From Bacteroidia bacterium (lineage in GTDB: Bacteria; Bacteroidota; Bacteroidia; Bacteroidales; Paludibacteraceae), in NCBI GenBank assembly GCA_009929445.1, contig SAAL01000024.1:1-40609 (forward strand): 40,609 nucleotides of DNA, written 5' to 3'. Shown piece by piece: positions 1 to 8,067 of the stretch. Made by a program: the position numbers and the translations under genes. Numbering within the stretch: the first letter of the stretch is position 1; the number at the start of each line of letters is the position of its first letter. Under the pieces are notes generated by a model. It ran no database searches and had not been told where the DNA came from. It saw only the letters and a program-made list of their open reading frames with translations.

Positions 1-331
1 GCTCGAATTTAAAATACAAATTGTTGACTTGATAAAAGCTATGTTTTACCAAATCAACAATAATATAATACGAAAATGGGCTTTTTAAGGTTCGACTAAA
101 TAAAACCAATTTTACTCAAAATCTGAACATCCGGCGCGTGTCAGAAATACGATTTCACCTGGTAAAATCCTCTGGAAATCAATAATAACTATTAAAACTG
201 ATTTGTTTAATAAACCTTTAACTATGAAATACTTTTTGAAAAAATCAGGATTATTTCGTTTGCATTTACAATGAATTCCCGGGAAAATGATGAATAAAAA
301 AGCAGAGAGAATCACCGATGAAAACGACTTT
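1..331. other. Left-edge intergenic stretch, no gene recognised
   Basis: AT-rich sequence downstream of dgt, running to the window edge. The only open frame of note (112-384, minus) begins inside the 3' end of dgt and translates to a low-complexity hydrophobic protein unlike any family I know, so I do not call it. I see no convincing terminator hairpin for dgt and no promoter. Whatever gene lies to the left is outside the window. Confidence 0.6.
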
Positions 332-1648
332 TTAAATGCTCGAGATGTTGATTCCTGTGATTTTTTTATACAGATCGAGTGCATATACGTCCGTCATACC
401 TGAAATATAATCCAGCACCGCCTGTACTTTTCCGTAAGTTGTAGGGTTTTTGATGTCATATTGAGCCGGAACCCGATCAAGCAAAAGTTTTGAGTACGTT
501 TTTTCGGGATGAAGCACGGCATTCACAAAAAATTCCATCAACTGATATATAATACGGTAACCGGCCAGTTCGATATCCAGCACCTCCTGTGACTTGTAAA
601 TTTTGTTTACAGCCACTTCAGAGCAGTTTTTATACGCTTCAGAAGTGTGAACGGATACATGTTTTATCAATGAACCTTCATAATCCCCGTTTAGAATAGC
701 TTCTTCGTTATTCAGGAAAGCGCTGCTGCATTCATTCACCAGCTGACCGATAACCGAAGAACGCAGGTATGCAATTTGTTCGTTTACATCGCTCACCAGC
801 GAGAGCGTTTCCCGGATTCTTTTCAACCGTTTTTCATCAAAGAAGCGGAAATACATTTCTTTGGTTTCATCGGTGGTAACTATCTTCAGTTTGTGCGCAT
901 CTTCAATGTCCATCACTTGATAGCAGATATCATCGGCTGCTTCCACCAGATAAACCAACGGGTGACGAGCGAAACGGTCCGGATTGTTTTTCTGACGTGA
1001 AATGCCGAGTTCAACGGCTATTTTTTCATAATCGCTCCGTTCAGAATCGAAGAAACCAAACTTTTGTTTTTTCTTGTCGGAATGAACAGATGCATAAGGG
1101 TACTTTACGATAGAGGCCAATGTGCTGTATGTGAGTACGAATCCGCCTGGTCGTCTGCCGTTGAACTGGTGAGTGAGCAACCGGAACGCATTGGCATTGC
1201 CATCAAAGCGGGTAAAATCCGCCCATTCCGTTTCCGTCAGTTTATCTTTCAGAAAAATGCCTTCCCCTTCTGAAAAGTAAGTAGCAATGGCTTCTTCACC
1301 CGAATGTCCGAAGGGTGGATTGCCCAGGTCGTGTGCCAGGCAGGCAGCCGAAACAATTGCCCCGATTTCATCGAAGTAATTCACTTGCTCGTTGCGGTGA
1401 GCCTGAGCAATATTCACGCCCAGTGAACGTCCCACGCTTGCCACTTCCAGGCTGTGAGTAAGCCGGTTGTGTACAAAGATACTTCCCGGAAGCGGGAATA
1501 CCTGTGTTTTGTTCTGGAGTCTGCGGAATGGGGCTGAAAATATCAGCCGGTCATAATCGCGCTGAAACTGATTACGATTATCGCGTTCGCGGTCATGGAA
1601 ATCTTCCATACCCAGACGCATGGGCGAGAGGAGTTGCTGCCAGTTCAT
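332..1648 (-). CDS. dgt: Deoxyguanosinetriphosphate triphosphohydrolase-like HD protein (dGTPase)
   Basis: A 438-residue HD-superfamily phosphohydrolase of the Dgt family, which splits dGTP or other dNTPs into the deoxynucleoside and triphosphate. The metal-binding HD residues are visible: His65 in NRLTHSLEVA, His106-Asp107 in CLAHDLGNPPFGHSGEEA, and a later Asp in EAADDICYQVMDIEDAH. The N-terminal segment with FSAPFRRLQNKTQVFPLP is typical of the family. The open frame extends 21 codons further upstream, but I chose the ATG at 1648 because it begins at the conserved MNWQQLLSPMRLG block and because it overlaps the stop of the upstream acetyltransferase as ATGA. That overlap implies translational coupling and one operon. 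Substrate preference cannot be read from sequence. Confidence 0.95.
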   Translation of the reverse strand: MNWQQLLSPMRLGMEDFHDRERDNRNQFQRDYDRLIFSAPFRRLQNKTQVFPLPGSIFVHNRLTHSLEVASVGRSLGVNIAQAHRNEQVNYFDEIGAIVSAACLAHDLGNPPFGHSGEEAIATYFSEGEGIFLKDKLTETEWADFTRFDGNANAFRLLTHQFNGRRPGGFVLTYSTLASIVKYPYASVHSDKKKQKFGFFDSERSDYEKIAVELGISRQKNNPDRFARHPLVYLVEAADDICYQVMDIEDAHKLKIVTTDETKEMYFRFFDEKRLKRIRETLSLVSDVNEQIAYLRSSVIGQLVNECSSAFLNNEEAILNGDYEGSLIKHVSVHTSEAYKNCSEVAVNKIYKSQEVLDIELAGYRIIYQLMEFFVNAVLHPEKTYSKLLLDRVPAQYDIKNPTTYGKVQAVLDYISGMTDVYALDLYKKITGINISSI

Positions 1649-1938
1649 TTTACGTAGAGTACGTCCTGATAATCCGGTGTCCGGTCCATCATTTTCACTA
1701 CGTAGGGACAAACCGGAATCACTTTTAATTCGTTTTCACGGGAGAATTTCACCATTTCTTCCATCAGATACACACCGTATCCGAGCCCTTTGAATGATTC
1801 GTCAATGCCTGTATGGTTAACGCTGATGACATTTTTTTCTGTGAAAACAAATGTCATTTTACCCGAAGCTACCCCGTTCACAAGCAGCATAAATTCACCG
1901 TGTTTGTCGTTGTGGTTTGTTTTTACCTGTACATCCAT
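1645..1938 (-). CDS. Small GNAT-like N-acetyltransferase (YjdJ / Acetyltransf_CG type)
   Basis: A 97-residue single-domain protein of the short GNAT-like family exemplified by E. coli YjdJ. The acetyl-CoA loop is seen as FKGLGYGVYLMEEMVKFSRE (about residues 48-67). The family's C-terminal signature with a conserved Cys-Pro and a Pro-Asp-Tyr-Gln-Asp element is present as VCPYVVKMMDRTPDYQDVL. The frame remains open for 72 codons upstream, but that extension overlaps the preceding gene in another frame and has no homologous look, so the ATG at 1938 is preferred. Its stop overlaps the dgt start by ATGA. The natural acceptor substrate of these tiny acetyltransferases is generally unknown. Confidence 0.85.
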   Translation of the reverse strand: MDVQVKTNHNDKHGEFMLLVNGVASGKMTFVFTEKNVISVNHTGIDESFKGLGYGVYLMEEMVKFSRENELKVIPVCPYVVKMMDRTPDYQDVLYVK

Positions 1939-1999
1939 AGTTTTTTTGATATTTTTATAGAAAACAATCTTCAACCTGTAAAGTTTGAAAATAGCTCCA

Positions 2000-2890
2000 C
2001 TACAATGATTTTCTTTTTCGCCAAATCTGAAGTGAATTGAAAATATTCTGCCAGATGACGTACGCTCCCGGACCCACCGACGACAACGGGAGCAGGTATG
2101 TTTGAGCCATCCAGATAGCCAGAACAGTGTTTTTCTGGCCCAGACTCTGTCCACCGGCTATGGTTTCGCCGTAGGCTTTTCCTATCAGTTTCCCGGTGAA
2201 AAACTGTATCAGACAAACAGCCAGTGTACCGGCTGCCAGCAAAATTTCTGTAGCATAGCTTTCTTTTCCCTGCATGATGATGAAATTCACCGTTCTGGCT
2301 GTAACAATAATGAGTGCAAAAGTCCAGATGTAGAATGAAAGTCCGGAAACGGAGCCGAGACGGCTGCCGACTTTGGGTAAAAGCCGCTTCGTAATCATAG
2401 CGAGCACCAGCGGACCCAGCAAAAGCAATACAATGTGTTCGGAAATAGTTAGAAACGAAGAAAAGAAACCGATTTCCAGTGTGTTGTTAGCATACGAAAA
2501 CAACACTGGTGCCAGAATAACCACCATCAGGTTGCTCAGTAGCATATATGCTGTCAGGTTTTCCACATTCCCTTTGAGCATATGGGTTATAACCGGTGCC
2601 GAAGTGGCTGTGGGAACGAGCACACAAATCATGATTCCCTGAGCAAGAATTTCATTTACCGGACGCAATAAAAAATAGATAGTTGTACTCACAAAGATTT
2701 GAAAAAAAATCAGCCAGAAGTGCATGCGTTTCAGCCGGATGTGACTCAGATTTAATTTGTTATAAGTCAGAAACAACATTACAAAAATCAGGTAGGGAGT
2801 GAGGAATGCGAGCCTGCTGAAGAGCGGATAAAGGGCAGCTCCTGTCAGCATGGCAATGGGCATCATGTACGATTTTAGTTTTTTCAGCAT
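2000..2890 (-). CDS. Bile acid:sodium symporter (BASS) family transporter
   Basis: A 296-residue integral membrane protein with about nine to ten hydrophobic helices, filling the length typical of the BASS/SBF family. Family-like features are the PTATSAPVITHMLKGN stretch in the first half (about residues 93-108) and the GGQSLGQKNTVLAIWMAQTY segment near residues 247-266, where the second cross-over region lies in BASS carriers. It likely couples an organic anion to sodium. The substrate cannot be inferred, because bacterial members move bile acids, pantoate or other carboxylates. It lies 61 bases upstream of the acetyltransferase-dgt pair and may be cotranscribed with it. Confidence 0.85.
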   Translation of the reverse strand: MLKKLKSYMMPIAMLTGAALYPLFSRLAFLTPYLIFVMLFLTYNKLNLSHIRLKRMHFWLIFFQIFVSTTIYFLLRPVNEILAQGIMICVLVPTATSAPVITHMLKGNVENLTAYMLLSNLMVVILAPVLFSYANNTLEIGFFSSFLTISEHIVLLLLGPLVLAMITKRLLPKVGSRLGSVSGLSFYIWTFALIIVTARTVNFIIMQGKESYATEILLAAGTLAVCLIQFFTGKLIGKAYGETIAGGQSLGQKNTVLAIWMAQTYLLPLSSVGPGAYVIWQNIFNSLQIWRKRKSL

Positions 2891-2940
2891 TCTTTTTTTC
2901 AGGCTAGTTTATTTATATCGAAGATGTAAAAAATTTCTGT

Positions 2941-4062
2941 TTATGGTTTCTTTGGAAGAAACAGGTGCCAGTCGCGTCCGTATGTTATCCAGTCGAGGTT
3001 AAACCGTGCAAAAATCCCATCGGTGGTCAGGAAGATAAGTCCGTCGCTTGGAGTTTTTGGTCTTCCGGCTGCCAGGTGCGAATAACCGCCGTGTGGGCTG
3101 ACCAGTCTTTTTACAGGCCATGTTTTACCGCCGTCGAAACTTGCCCAAACGGTAATATTAATTCTTCCTGCCGTACTGTGAATAGCTGTAGGCCCGTACG
3201 GATTATCGGTCATGCTGAAAACGAGTATATCATATCCCTCTATTTCCAGGCGGACGAGTCCGGCTTTGTTCCCGTAAACATTCGGAGGCCCGTCGGGCAA
3301 TACAGGATCTATGTACTGATCAACCCATGTTTCGCCACCGTCGTAACTGAATGCGATGTCTCTGTTTCCAGGTCGGTTGTGGTTGCGCGAGTTGTAATAA
3401 ACAGTACCGTCGCTCAGTTCAACCAATGCAGCTTCGCCGGTCCCGGCAACAGGGTAAGGTTTGCTTGTAAACCAGGTTTTTCCGCCATCGTCGGAATAAA
3501 TTGCGCTGCTGTAATGATATGGCAGCAGGCTGTCGTTACTTGCGTTGTAGTCTATAAGTACCCGCGCAGGTGCCAGCAACCGTCCTTTGTGTTTGCCGTG
3601 ACGGAGTGTAATTCCCTCTTCGCATCCGCTGATTATCGGCAGCCATCCGTTGATATCCGGATGTCTAACTATTTCTTCCTTTACCCAGGTAAATCCACTG
3701 TCTTTACTTCTGTACATGAAATTTTCAGGTTTTCGTCCCGCTCCACCCGGATCTAACTTCAGAATATCTCCGGTTGTTTCATCGAGTACTCTCCCTGCAC
3801 CTCCCAGCAGAGGTATTCTCGCGCTCCAGGTCACACCTCCGTCCACACTTATTCTGTCGGCCAACAAAGATCCATCCATTGCCACCATGATATCACCGGT
3901 CCATCCATTCGCCATATTTCCGTTGTATATGGGAAACACTTCATCAATATCAATAAATTCCCTGGATGTAGTGACATTTCCGGATGGTTTTTCATTTTCA
4001 CATGAAATGAGACTCAGCGAAACCAGTGATGAAACCAATATGTATTTTATACATTTAATCAT
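2941..4062 (-). CDS. Sialidase-like BNR-repeat lipoprotein
   Basis: A 373-residue predicted lipoprotein. A signal peptide ends in the lipobox LSLISC with Cys21 as the lipidation site. Five Asp-boxes (S-x-D-x-G-x-T-W type) are at about residues 72-79, 119-126, 190-197, 239-246 and 308-315, the hallmark of a six-bladed sialidase propeller. GEAALVELSDGTVYYNSRN (209-227) and GGYSHLAA (325-332) match the region of the catalytic Glu, the second Arg and the Tyr nucleophile in family GH33. The usual N-terminal F/Y-R-I-P motif is not present, so true sialidase activity is uncertain. The ATG at 4062 was chosen because the signal peptide starts there. It overlaps the upstream metallopeptidase stop by ATGA. 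It probably acts on glycans at the cell surface or in the periplasm. Confidence 0.85.
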   Translation of the reverse strand: MIKCIKYILVSSLVSLSLISCENEKPSGNVTTSREFIDIDEVFPIYNGNMANGWTGDIMVAMDGSLLADRISVDGGVTWSARIPLLGGAGRVLDETTGDILKLDPGGAGRKPENFMYRSKDSGFTWVKEEIVRHPDINGWLPIISGCEEGITLRHGKHKGRLLAPARVLIDYNASNDSLLPYHYSSAIYSDDGGKTWFTSKPYPVAGTGEAALVELSDGTVYYNSRNHNRPGNRDIAFSYDGGETWVDQYIDPVLPDGPPNVYGNKAGLVRLEIEGYDILVFSMTDNPYGPTAIHSTAGRINITVWASFDGGKTWPVKRLVSPHGGYSHLAAGRPKTPSDGLIFLTTDGIFARFNLDWITYGRDWHLFLPKKP

Positions 4063-4754
4063 TTCGGAATGCTGTAGTTTTTCAATTCGGTTCTGTATTT
4101 TTTTGCCTTTCCATCGGTTACCCGGTCCATCCATTCCCAGAATCGGGGACTGTGATTCATTTCTTTGGTATGACAGAGTTCGTGTAAGATGACATAGTCT
4201 GCCAGGTATTCAGGCAAAAGCATCAGATAGAACGATAGGTTGATATTCTTTTTTCGGTTGCAGCTTCCCCAGCGGGTTTTCGACGACTGGATTTTAACAT
4301 CAGTGTAAGAAAATCCATATTTACCGGCTAACATCTGTGTTCGATGCGGAAGAATTCGTTTTGCCTCCTTGCGCAGAAAATAATTCACGGCATTCCAAAA
4401 ATAAGTTTGAGTTTGTACGTCGTTAACGGATAAATGCTGCGGAAATTCAATGTTAAGAATTCCCGATTTCAACGATGCATACAGCGTGTTTCGCTCTGCT
4501 TTCCGGATGTGAATATCGAATGTCTGAGTAGTAAGTGTTTTTCCTTCGTTCAGTTTGATTGTCTGGCTGCTGATGCTTTTTTGTCGTTTGATCAGCTTTA
4601 ATCGGATTTTTTCAATGAATTTCAACCCGTCATTTTCGCTGTATCCTACAGGCAGATTTACCTGCAATGAATCGCTTAATATCCGTATACTCATGCGTCG
4701 TGCACGGATATTCTGTTTGAATTCTATCTTTCCGAGGTCTTTGTCCTGAATCAC
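4059..4754 (-). CDS. YgjP/DUF45-type metallopeptidase domain protein
   Basis: A 231-residue soluble protein of the YgjP-like (DUF45, M48-related) family. The zinc motif HExxH appears as VILHELCHTKEMNHSPRFW (about residues 189-207), with the downstream His serving as third ligand. The preceding SSKTRWGSCNRKKNINLSFYLMLLP block is also diagnostic. The start codon is GTG (4752-4754), since no ATG lies upstream. The conserved N-terminal strand with the RARRMSIRI segment begins just after it. A TAACTTTG promoter box at 4784-4791 lies about 30 bases upstream. Its stop overlaps the sialidase-like lipoprotein start. The biological substrate of this family is unknown. In other bacteria members sit beside type I restriction genes, which is not the case here. 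Confidence 0.85.
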   Translation of the reverse strand: MIQDKDLGKIEFKQNIRARRMSIRILSDSLQVNLPVGYSENDGLKFIEKIRLKLIKRQKSISSQTIKLNEGKTLTTQTFDIHIRKAERNTLYASLKSGILNIEFPQHLSVNDVQTQTYFWNAVNYFLRKEAKRILPHRTQMLAGKYGFSYTDVKIQSSKTRWGSCNRKKNINLSFYLMLLPEYLADYVILHELCHTKEMNHSPRFWEWMDRVTDGKAKKYRTELKNYSIPK

Positions 4755-4783
4755 GGGTGTTTCTATTGTCGTAGTTTTTACTG

Positions 4784-4791
4784 CAAAGTTA
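4784..4791 (-). promoter_or_regulatory. Bacteroidota -7 box for the metallopeptidase gene
   Basis: On the minus strand the bases read TAACTTTG, an exact match to the Bacteroidota -7 consensus TAnnTTTG. Transcription would start near 4777, about 22 bases before the GTG start. No clear TTG was found at the -33 position. It lies back to back with an identical box for lolD. Confidence 0.5.
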
Positions 4792-4808
4792 CAATTTTTT
4801 CGGCCCCG

Positions 4809-4842
4809 TTTGCATGATAATAAGCAGAAACGGCTAACTTTG
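4809..4842 (+). promoter_or_regulatory. Bacteroidota promoter upstream of lolD
   Basis: TTTG at 4809-4812 and TAACTTTG at 4835-4842 are separated by 22 bases, matching the -33/-7 arrangement of the Bacteroidota housekeeping promoter. The predicted start point near 4850 leaves a leader of about 20 bases before the ATG at 4869. Confidence 0.6.
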
Positions 4843-4868
4843 CATTAAATAAAACAAAACGACCGCAA

Positions 4869-5522
4869 ATGATACATGCAACGAACATACATAAAAGTTT
4901 TGGTGAACTAGAAGTGCTAAAAGGGGTTGACCTCGTGGTGAATAAGGGGGAAATTGTATCGATTGTAGGTCCGAGTGGTGCAGGAAAAACCACTTTGTTA
5001 CAGATTCTCGGAACACTGGATAAGCCCGACTCGGGCAATGTGATGATTGACGGACTAGATGTAAGTAAGCTAAACTCAGACCGTATTTCAGAATTCCGGA
5101 ACAAGCACGTCGGTTTTATTTTTCAATTTCACCAGCTGCTTCCCGAATTTACCGCTCTCGAAAATGTGACAATCCCCGCACTCATCGGCCGTACCGATTT
5201 CAGAAAAGCCACTCAGCGCGCCAAAGAGCTGCTTGATTTTCTACAGTTGTCCGACCGGCTCGAACATAAGCCGGCAGAACTTTCGGGAGGTGAAAAGCAG
5301 CGTGTAGCGGTGGCTCGCGCACTGATTAACAATCCGTCGCTGATACTAGCTGATGAACCTTCGGGCAGCCTGGATACTCAAAATAAGGAGGAATTGCACA
5401 AACTCCTTTTTCAATTGCGTGATAAATTCGGCCTTACTGAAGTTATCGTCACTCACGATCATGATCTGGCAAAAATCTGTGACCGAACCATCGAAATGAA
5501 AGACGGACGGATCGGGGGGTGA
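4869..5522 (+). CDS. lolD: Lipoprotein-releasing ABC transporter ATP-binding protein LolD-like
   Basis: A 217-residue ABC ATPase. Walker [10 protein letters not shown] is at 34-42, the Q-loop with the downstream [14 protein letters not shown] element at 86-100, the signature LSGGEKQR at 138-145, Walker [13 protein letters not shown] at 158-169, and the switch His in [10 protein letters not shown]. The short length and the [10 protein letters not shown] element fit the LolD/MacB ATPase group, which powers release of outer-membrane lipoproteins from the inner membrane. The LolC/E-type permease partner is not in this window, so a related export role cannot be excluded. It is transcribed alone from a good promoter just upstream. 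Confidence 0.85.
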   Translation: MIHATNIHKSFGELEVLKGVDLVVNKGEIVSIVGPSGAGKTTLLQILGTLDKPDSGNVMIDGLDVSKLNSDRISEFRNKHVGFIFQFHQLLPEFTALENVTIPALIGRTDFRKATQRAKELLDFLQLSDRLEHKPAELSGGEKQRVAVARALINNPSLILADEPSGSLDTQNKEELHKLLFQLRDKFGLTEVIVTHDHDLAKICDRTIEMKDGRIGG

Positions 5523-5574
5523 AAAGATTATTTTTGAAAGGAAATTACAACAGCTATAAGGAATTTGTTTACAA

Positions 5575-5597
5575 TTTTGTCCCCCTATTTGTCCCCC
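5575..5597 (+). repeat. Tandem direct repeat TTTGTCCCCC beside tRNA-Arg
   Basis: Two near-identical 11-base units (TTTTGTCCCCC at 5575-5585 and ATTTGTCCCCC at 5587-5597) lie with a 12-base period, 46 bases beyond the 3' end of tRNA-Arg(CCU). Short direct repeats beside a tRNA 3' end resemble the arm-type sites of a tyrosine recombinase, but no integrase gene is present. They could be a remnant attachment region or chance. Confidence 0.4.
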
Positions 5598-5642
5598 GAG
5601 CCACTAAAAACCCCAATATAAGGCGTATGTATAGGTTTTAAG

Positions 5643-5714
5643 TAGTCCCGCCGGGAATCGAACCCGAATTTAAAGTTTAGGAAACTTTCGTTCTATCCAT
5701 TGAACTACAGGACC
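5643..5714 (-). tRNA. tRNA-Arg (anticodon CCU)
   Basis: A full cloverleaf folds on the minus strand: acceptor GGTCCTG/CGGGACT (with a G1-U72 and one internal wobble), D-stem GTTC/GAAC, anticodon stem AAAGT/ACTTT around the loop TTCCTAA with anticodon CCT, and T-arm GGGTTCGATTCCC. The discriminator base is A and no CCA is encoded. It decodes AGG. A TAATTTTG box lies just upstream, so it is probably transcribed alone. Confidence 0.92.
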
Positions 5715-5726
5715 CAAAAAGTTTTG

Positions 5727-5734
5727 CAAAATTA
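5727..5734 (-). promoter_or_regulatory. -7 box for tRNA-Arg(CCU)
   Basis: The minus strand reads TAATTTTG, an exact TAnnTTTG match, ending 12 bases before the tRNA 5' end. The predicted start would be a few bases before the mature tRNA. No clear -33 TTG is visible. Confidence 0.5.
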
Positions 5735-5783
5735 CATTTTTTTGTCGAATAATAAAACTCAATCAAATCAGAATAAGGAATTA

Positions 5784-6425
5784 ATGGCTAAGAAACAAAA
5801 ATATTACACGGTTTGGGATGGAAAAACTCCCGGTGTGTACGACTCCTGGAAAGAATGCGAGAATCAGATCAAGGGTTATGAGAATGCCAAATTTAAATCA
5901 TTCGACTCTCTCACGGAAGCAAATAATGCGTTTGTTTCTCCCTGGTATAATTATATCGGGAAAAACTCAGAGAGTAAAATCGTTACTCCCGATTACAAAA
6001 ATCTGCCACTCGCTGAGCAGCCTGTTTTGGATAGTATAGCCGTGGATGCTGCCTGCAGCGGCAATCCGGGCCTGATGGAATACCGCGGTGTGGATGTAAG
6101 GACCGGTTATCAGATTTTTCATCTCGGACCGCTGGAGCAGGGCACAAACAATATCGGAGAGTTTCTGGCTGTAGTGCATGCGCTTGCTTTGTTTTTCAAA
6201 AAAAATCCGACTATCACTATTTATTCTGACAGCAATACGGCGCTTTCGTGGATTAAGAACAAAAAAGCAAAGACAAAATTAGAACCAAATCAGCAGAACA
6301 GGCCAATTTTTAATCTCATCCAGCGGGCTGAGAAATGGCTTCAGGAAAACACCTTTTCAAATCCCGTACTGAAATGGGATACAGAGAAATGGGGCGAAAT
6401 TCCGGCCGATTTCGGGAGGAAGTAG
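5784..6425 (+). CDS. rnhA: Ribonuclease HI with N-terminal viroplasmin (hybrid-binding) domain
   Basis: A 213-residue protein. Residues 1 to about 50 form a caulimovirus viroplasmin-type domain (YYTVWDGKTPGVYDSWKECE, then GYENAKFKSF), which binds RNA-DNA hybrids. The C-terminal half is an RNase H fold with the acidic residues in VDAACSGNPG, NNIGEFLAV, IYSDSNTALSWI and WGEIPADFGRK. It degrades RNA in RNA-DNA hybrids. The ATG at 5784 is chosen because it opens the viroplasmin domain. The upstream in-frame ATG at 5700 lies inside the tRNA gene. A repeat palindrome begins almost at the stop codon. Confidence 0.92.
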   Translation: MAKKQKYYTVWDGKTPGVYDSWKECENQIKGYENAKFKSFDSLTEANNAFVSPWYNYIGKNSESKIVTPDYKNLPLAEQPVLDSIAVDAACSGNPGLMEYRGVDVRTGYQIFHLGPLEQGTNNIGEFLAVVHALALFFKKNPTITIYSDSNTALSWIKNKKAKTKLEPNQQNRPIFNLIQRAEKWLQENTFSNPVLKWDTEKWGEIPADFGRK

Positions 6426-6433
6426 GCGGGAGT

Positions 6434-6495
6434 CGGACAGGAATGTCCGTAAATATTATTGGCTTCGACAATACCATCGGACAAGAATGTCCGAC
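6434..6495. repeat. Pair of inverted CGGACA-TGTCCG palindromes between convergent genes
   Basis: CGGACAGGAATGTCCG (6434-6449) and CGGACAAGAATGTCCG (within 6477-6495) are each palindromic. With their flanks (GGGAGT before the first, GACCTCC after the second) they also form a larger inverted repeat. The pair fills the gap between the ends of rnhA and the flippase gene. Relatives of the unit occur at 8068-8097 and 11100-11130. It may act as a bidirectional terminator, although no clear U-run follows. Confidence 0.7.
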
Positions 6496-6506
6496 CTCCT
6501 TACAGT

Positions 6507-7994
6507 TTAACCTTTCTTCTTCAAATATGGCAAAAACTCACTCAAAGGCAAATCTTTCTTCACCACAACCGCAACATAAATCGCCAAAAGTACTGTTTTC
6601 ACCGCCAGATTCAGGATTAGATAAGGTGTTTCAATGAAGGTGCTTACCACAAAAAGAACCAATGCCAGCACAGTATATAGCGCCAGTTTTTTTAACTGAT
6701 AATTAATCGGCATATGCTTTTGTCCAAAGAAATACGAAAGCAGCATTACCACAAAATATCCTGAAAATGCGCTCCAGGCAGAACCCCAGTAGCTGAATTT
6801 CGGAACGAATATTATATTTCCAACAAAAATAATTACTGTCCCAATGGCAGCAAACCAGGCACCATAATGATTTTTGTCTTTCAGCTTGTACCAGATGGAA
6901 AGATTGAAATAGACCCCCTGAAAAATAAATGACCAGAGAATAATCGGAACCACGGCAAGTCCTTCCCAGTAGGTATGCTTGATAATAAATTTGATTAAAT
7001 CCATGTAAAGGACCATTCCAAGGAAAATCAGCAGTGAGAAAATAACGAAATATTTCATGGCATCGGAATAGGTTTGCAGGCTGTTCTTGTCTTTTTGCCT
7101 GGCAAAAACAAACGGTTCATACGCGTACCTGAACGCCTGTGTGAACATCATGATGACCATGGCAATTTTAGAAACGGCACCGTAAATTCCTAAATCGGCT
7201 TTGCCGCTTTCGCCCAACTGTAGGAATGGAAACAGGATTTTATCCAGATTCTGATTAGCAATACCCGCAATTCCCAAAAAAAGCAAAGGAAAAGAATATC
7301 TGAAAATCTGCTTCAGAAGTGCGCTGTCAAATTCGAATTTTGCAGCGAATATGTATTTGGCAAGCACTAATGTCTGAATAGTCGTGGCAATCAGGTTGGA
7401 AATAAATATATAACCTACGCCGTAATGCGGATCGTAGAACCAAGAAATGCTATCAGGCGCCACTTTCATCAACCATGGACAAAGTACCAGGAAGAAGAGG
7501 TTCAGTACGATGTTCAGCGCAATGTAGAGCAGCTTCATTGTGGCAAAAACAATCGGACGTTGCTTAAATCGCAGATAAGCAAAGGGAATCGAAGCAAATG
7601 CATCCATCGCAACAGTTAGCCCGAGCATCCATATAAACTCCGAATGATTGGCGTAGCCCAGCAAATTGGCAATCGGCTGATGAAAAAGTACGATGAAAAA
7701 GGCGAAAAGCAAGGAAGTAAAGCCTACAGAAATCAGCGAATTTCCATATACTTTGTCAGAATTTTCCACGTTTTTATTCGCAAATCGGAAATAGCCCGTC
7801 TCCATCCCATACGTCAGAATTACAAGCAGCAAAGCAGTCCAGGCGTATAAATTGGTAACAATACCGTAATCAGCCTGCCTTTCAAGCGTATAGGTGTAAA
7901 GCGGTACCAACAGCCAGTTTAGGAATTTACCAACTATGCTGCTCACTCCGTAAATGGCGGTGTCTTTCGCCAATGATTTCATTTCTTTTGCCAT
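6507..7994 (-). CDS. Oligosaccharide flippase family protein (Wzx/MVF-type polysaccharide transporter)
   Basis: A 495-residue polytopic membrane protein with roughly 12 to 14 hydrophobic helices. The N-terminus (LAKDTAIYGVSSIVGKFLN, LLVPLYTYTLERQADYGIV) is characteristic of the polysaccharide transporter/flippase group in the MOP superfamily, which move lipid-linked saccharides across the inner membrane. There is no glycan cluster around it. The gene stands alone between rnhA and ruvB, which suggests a conserved housekeeping role such as a cell-envelope precursor flippase. The substrate is not predictable. The ATG at 7994 is kept because the amphipathic N-terminus follows directly. Confidence 0.85.
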   Translation of the reverse strand: MAKEMKSLAKDTAIYGVSSIVGKFLNWLLVPLYTYTLERQADYGIVTNLYAWTALLLVILTYGMETGYFRFANKNVENSDKVYGNSLISVGFTSLLFAFFIVLFHQPIANLLGYANHSEFIWMLGLTVAMDAFASIPFAYLRFKQRPIVFATMKLLYIALNIVLNLFFLVLCPWLMKVAPDSISWFYDPHYGVGYIFISNLIATTIQTLVLAKYIFAAKFEFDSALLKQIFRYSFPLLFLGIAGIANQNLDKILFPFLQLGESGKADLGIYGAVSKIAMVIMMFTQAFRYAYEPFVFARQKDKNSLQTYSDAMKYFVIFSLLIFLGMVLYMDLIKFIIKHTYWEGLAVVPIILWSFIFQGVYFNLSIWYKLKDKNHYGAWFAAIGTVIIFVGNIIFVPKFSYWGSAWSAFSGYFVVMLLSYFFGQKHMPINYQLKKLALYTVLALVLFVVSTFIETPYLILNLAVKTVLLAIYVAVVVKKDLPLSEFLPYLKKKG

Positions 7995-8006
7995 AAAGAA
8001 TAATAA

Positions 8007-8037
8007 GCCAATTTGTTAATGTGTCAATGTGCCATTG
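8007..8037 (+). repeat. 31-base GCCAATTT repeat, copy 1
   Basis: The 31 bases starting GCCAATTTGTTAATGTG match the minus strand of 19902-19932 at about 27 of 31 positions. The copy lies just upstream of the flippase start, in the gap to ruvB. Confidence 0.7.
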
Positions 8038-8067
8038 CGTGTGCTATGTTTTGAATTTTCCAATTCA

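Noticed and set aside
112-384. 90-residue frame on the minus strand at the left edge
   Set aside because: It begins inside the dgt 3' end and its translation is low-complexity with no family features.
2965-3756. 263-residue frame on the plus strand, antisense to the sialidase-like gene
   Set aside because: It is a shadow of a gene with clear Asp-boxes. The translation has no recognisable domain or promoter.
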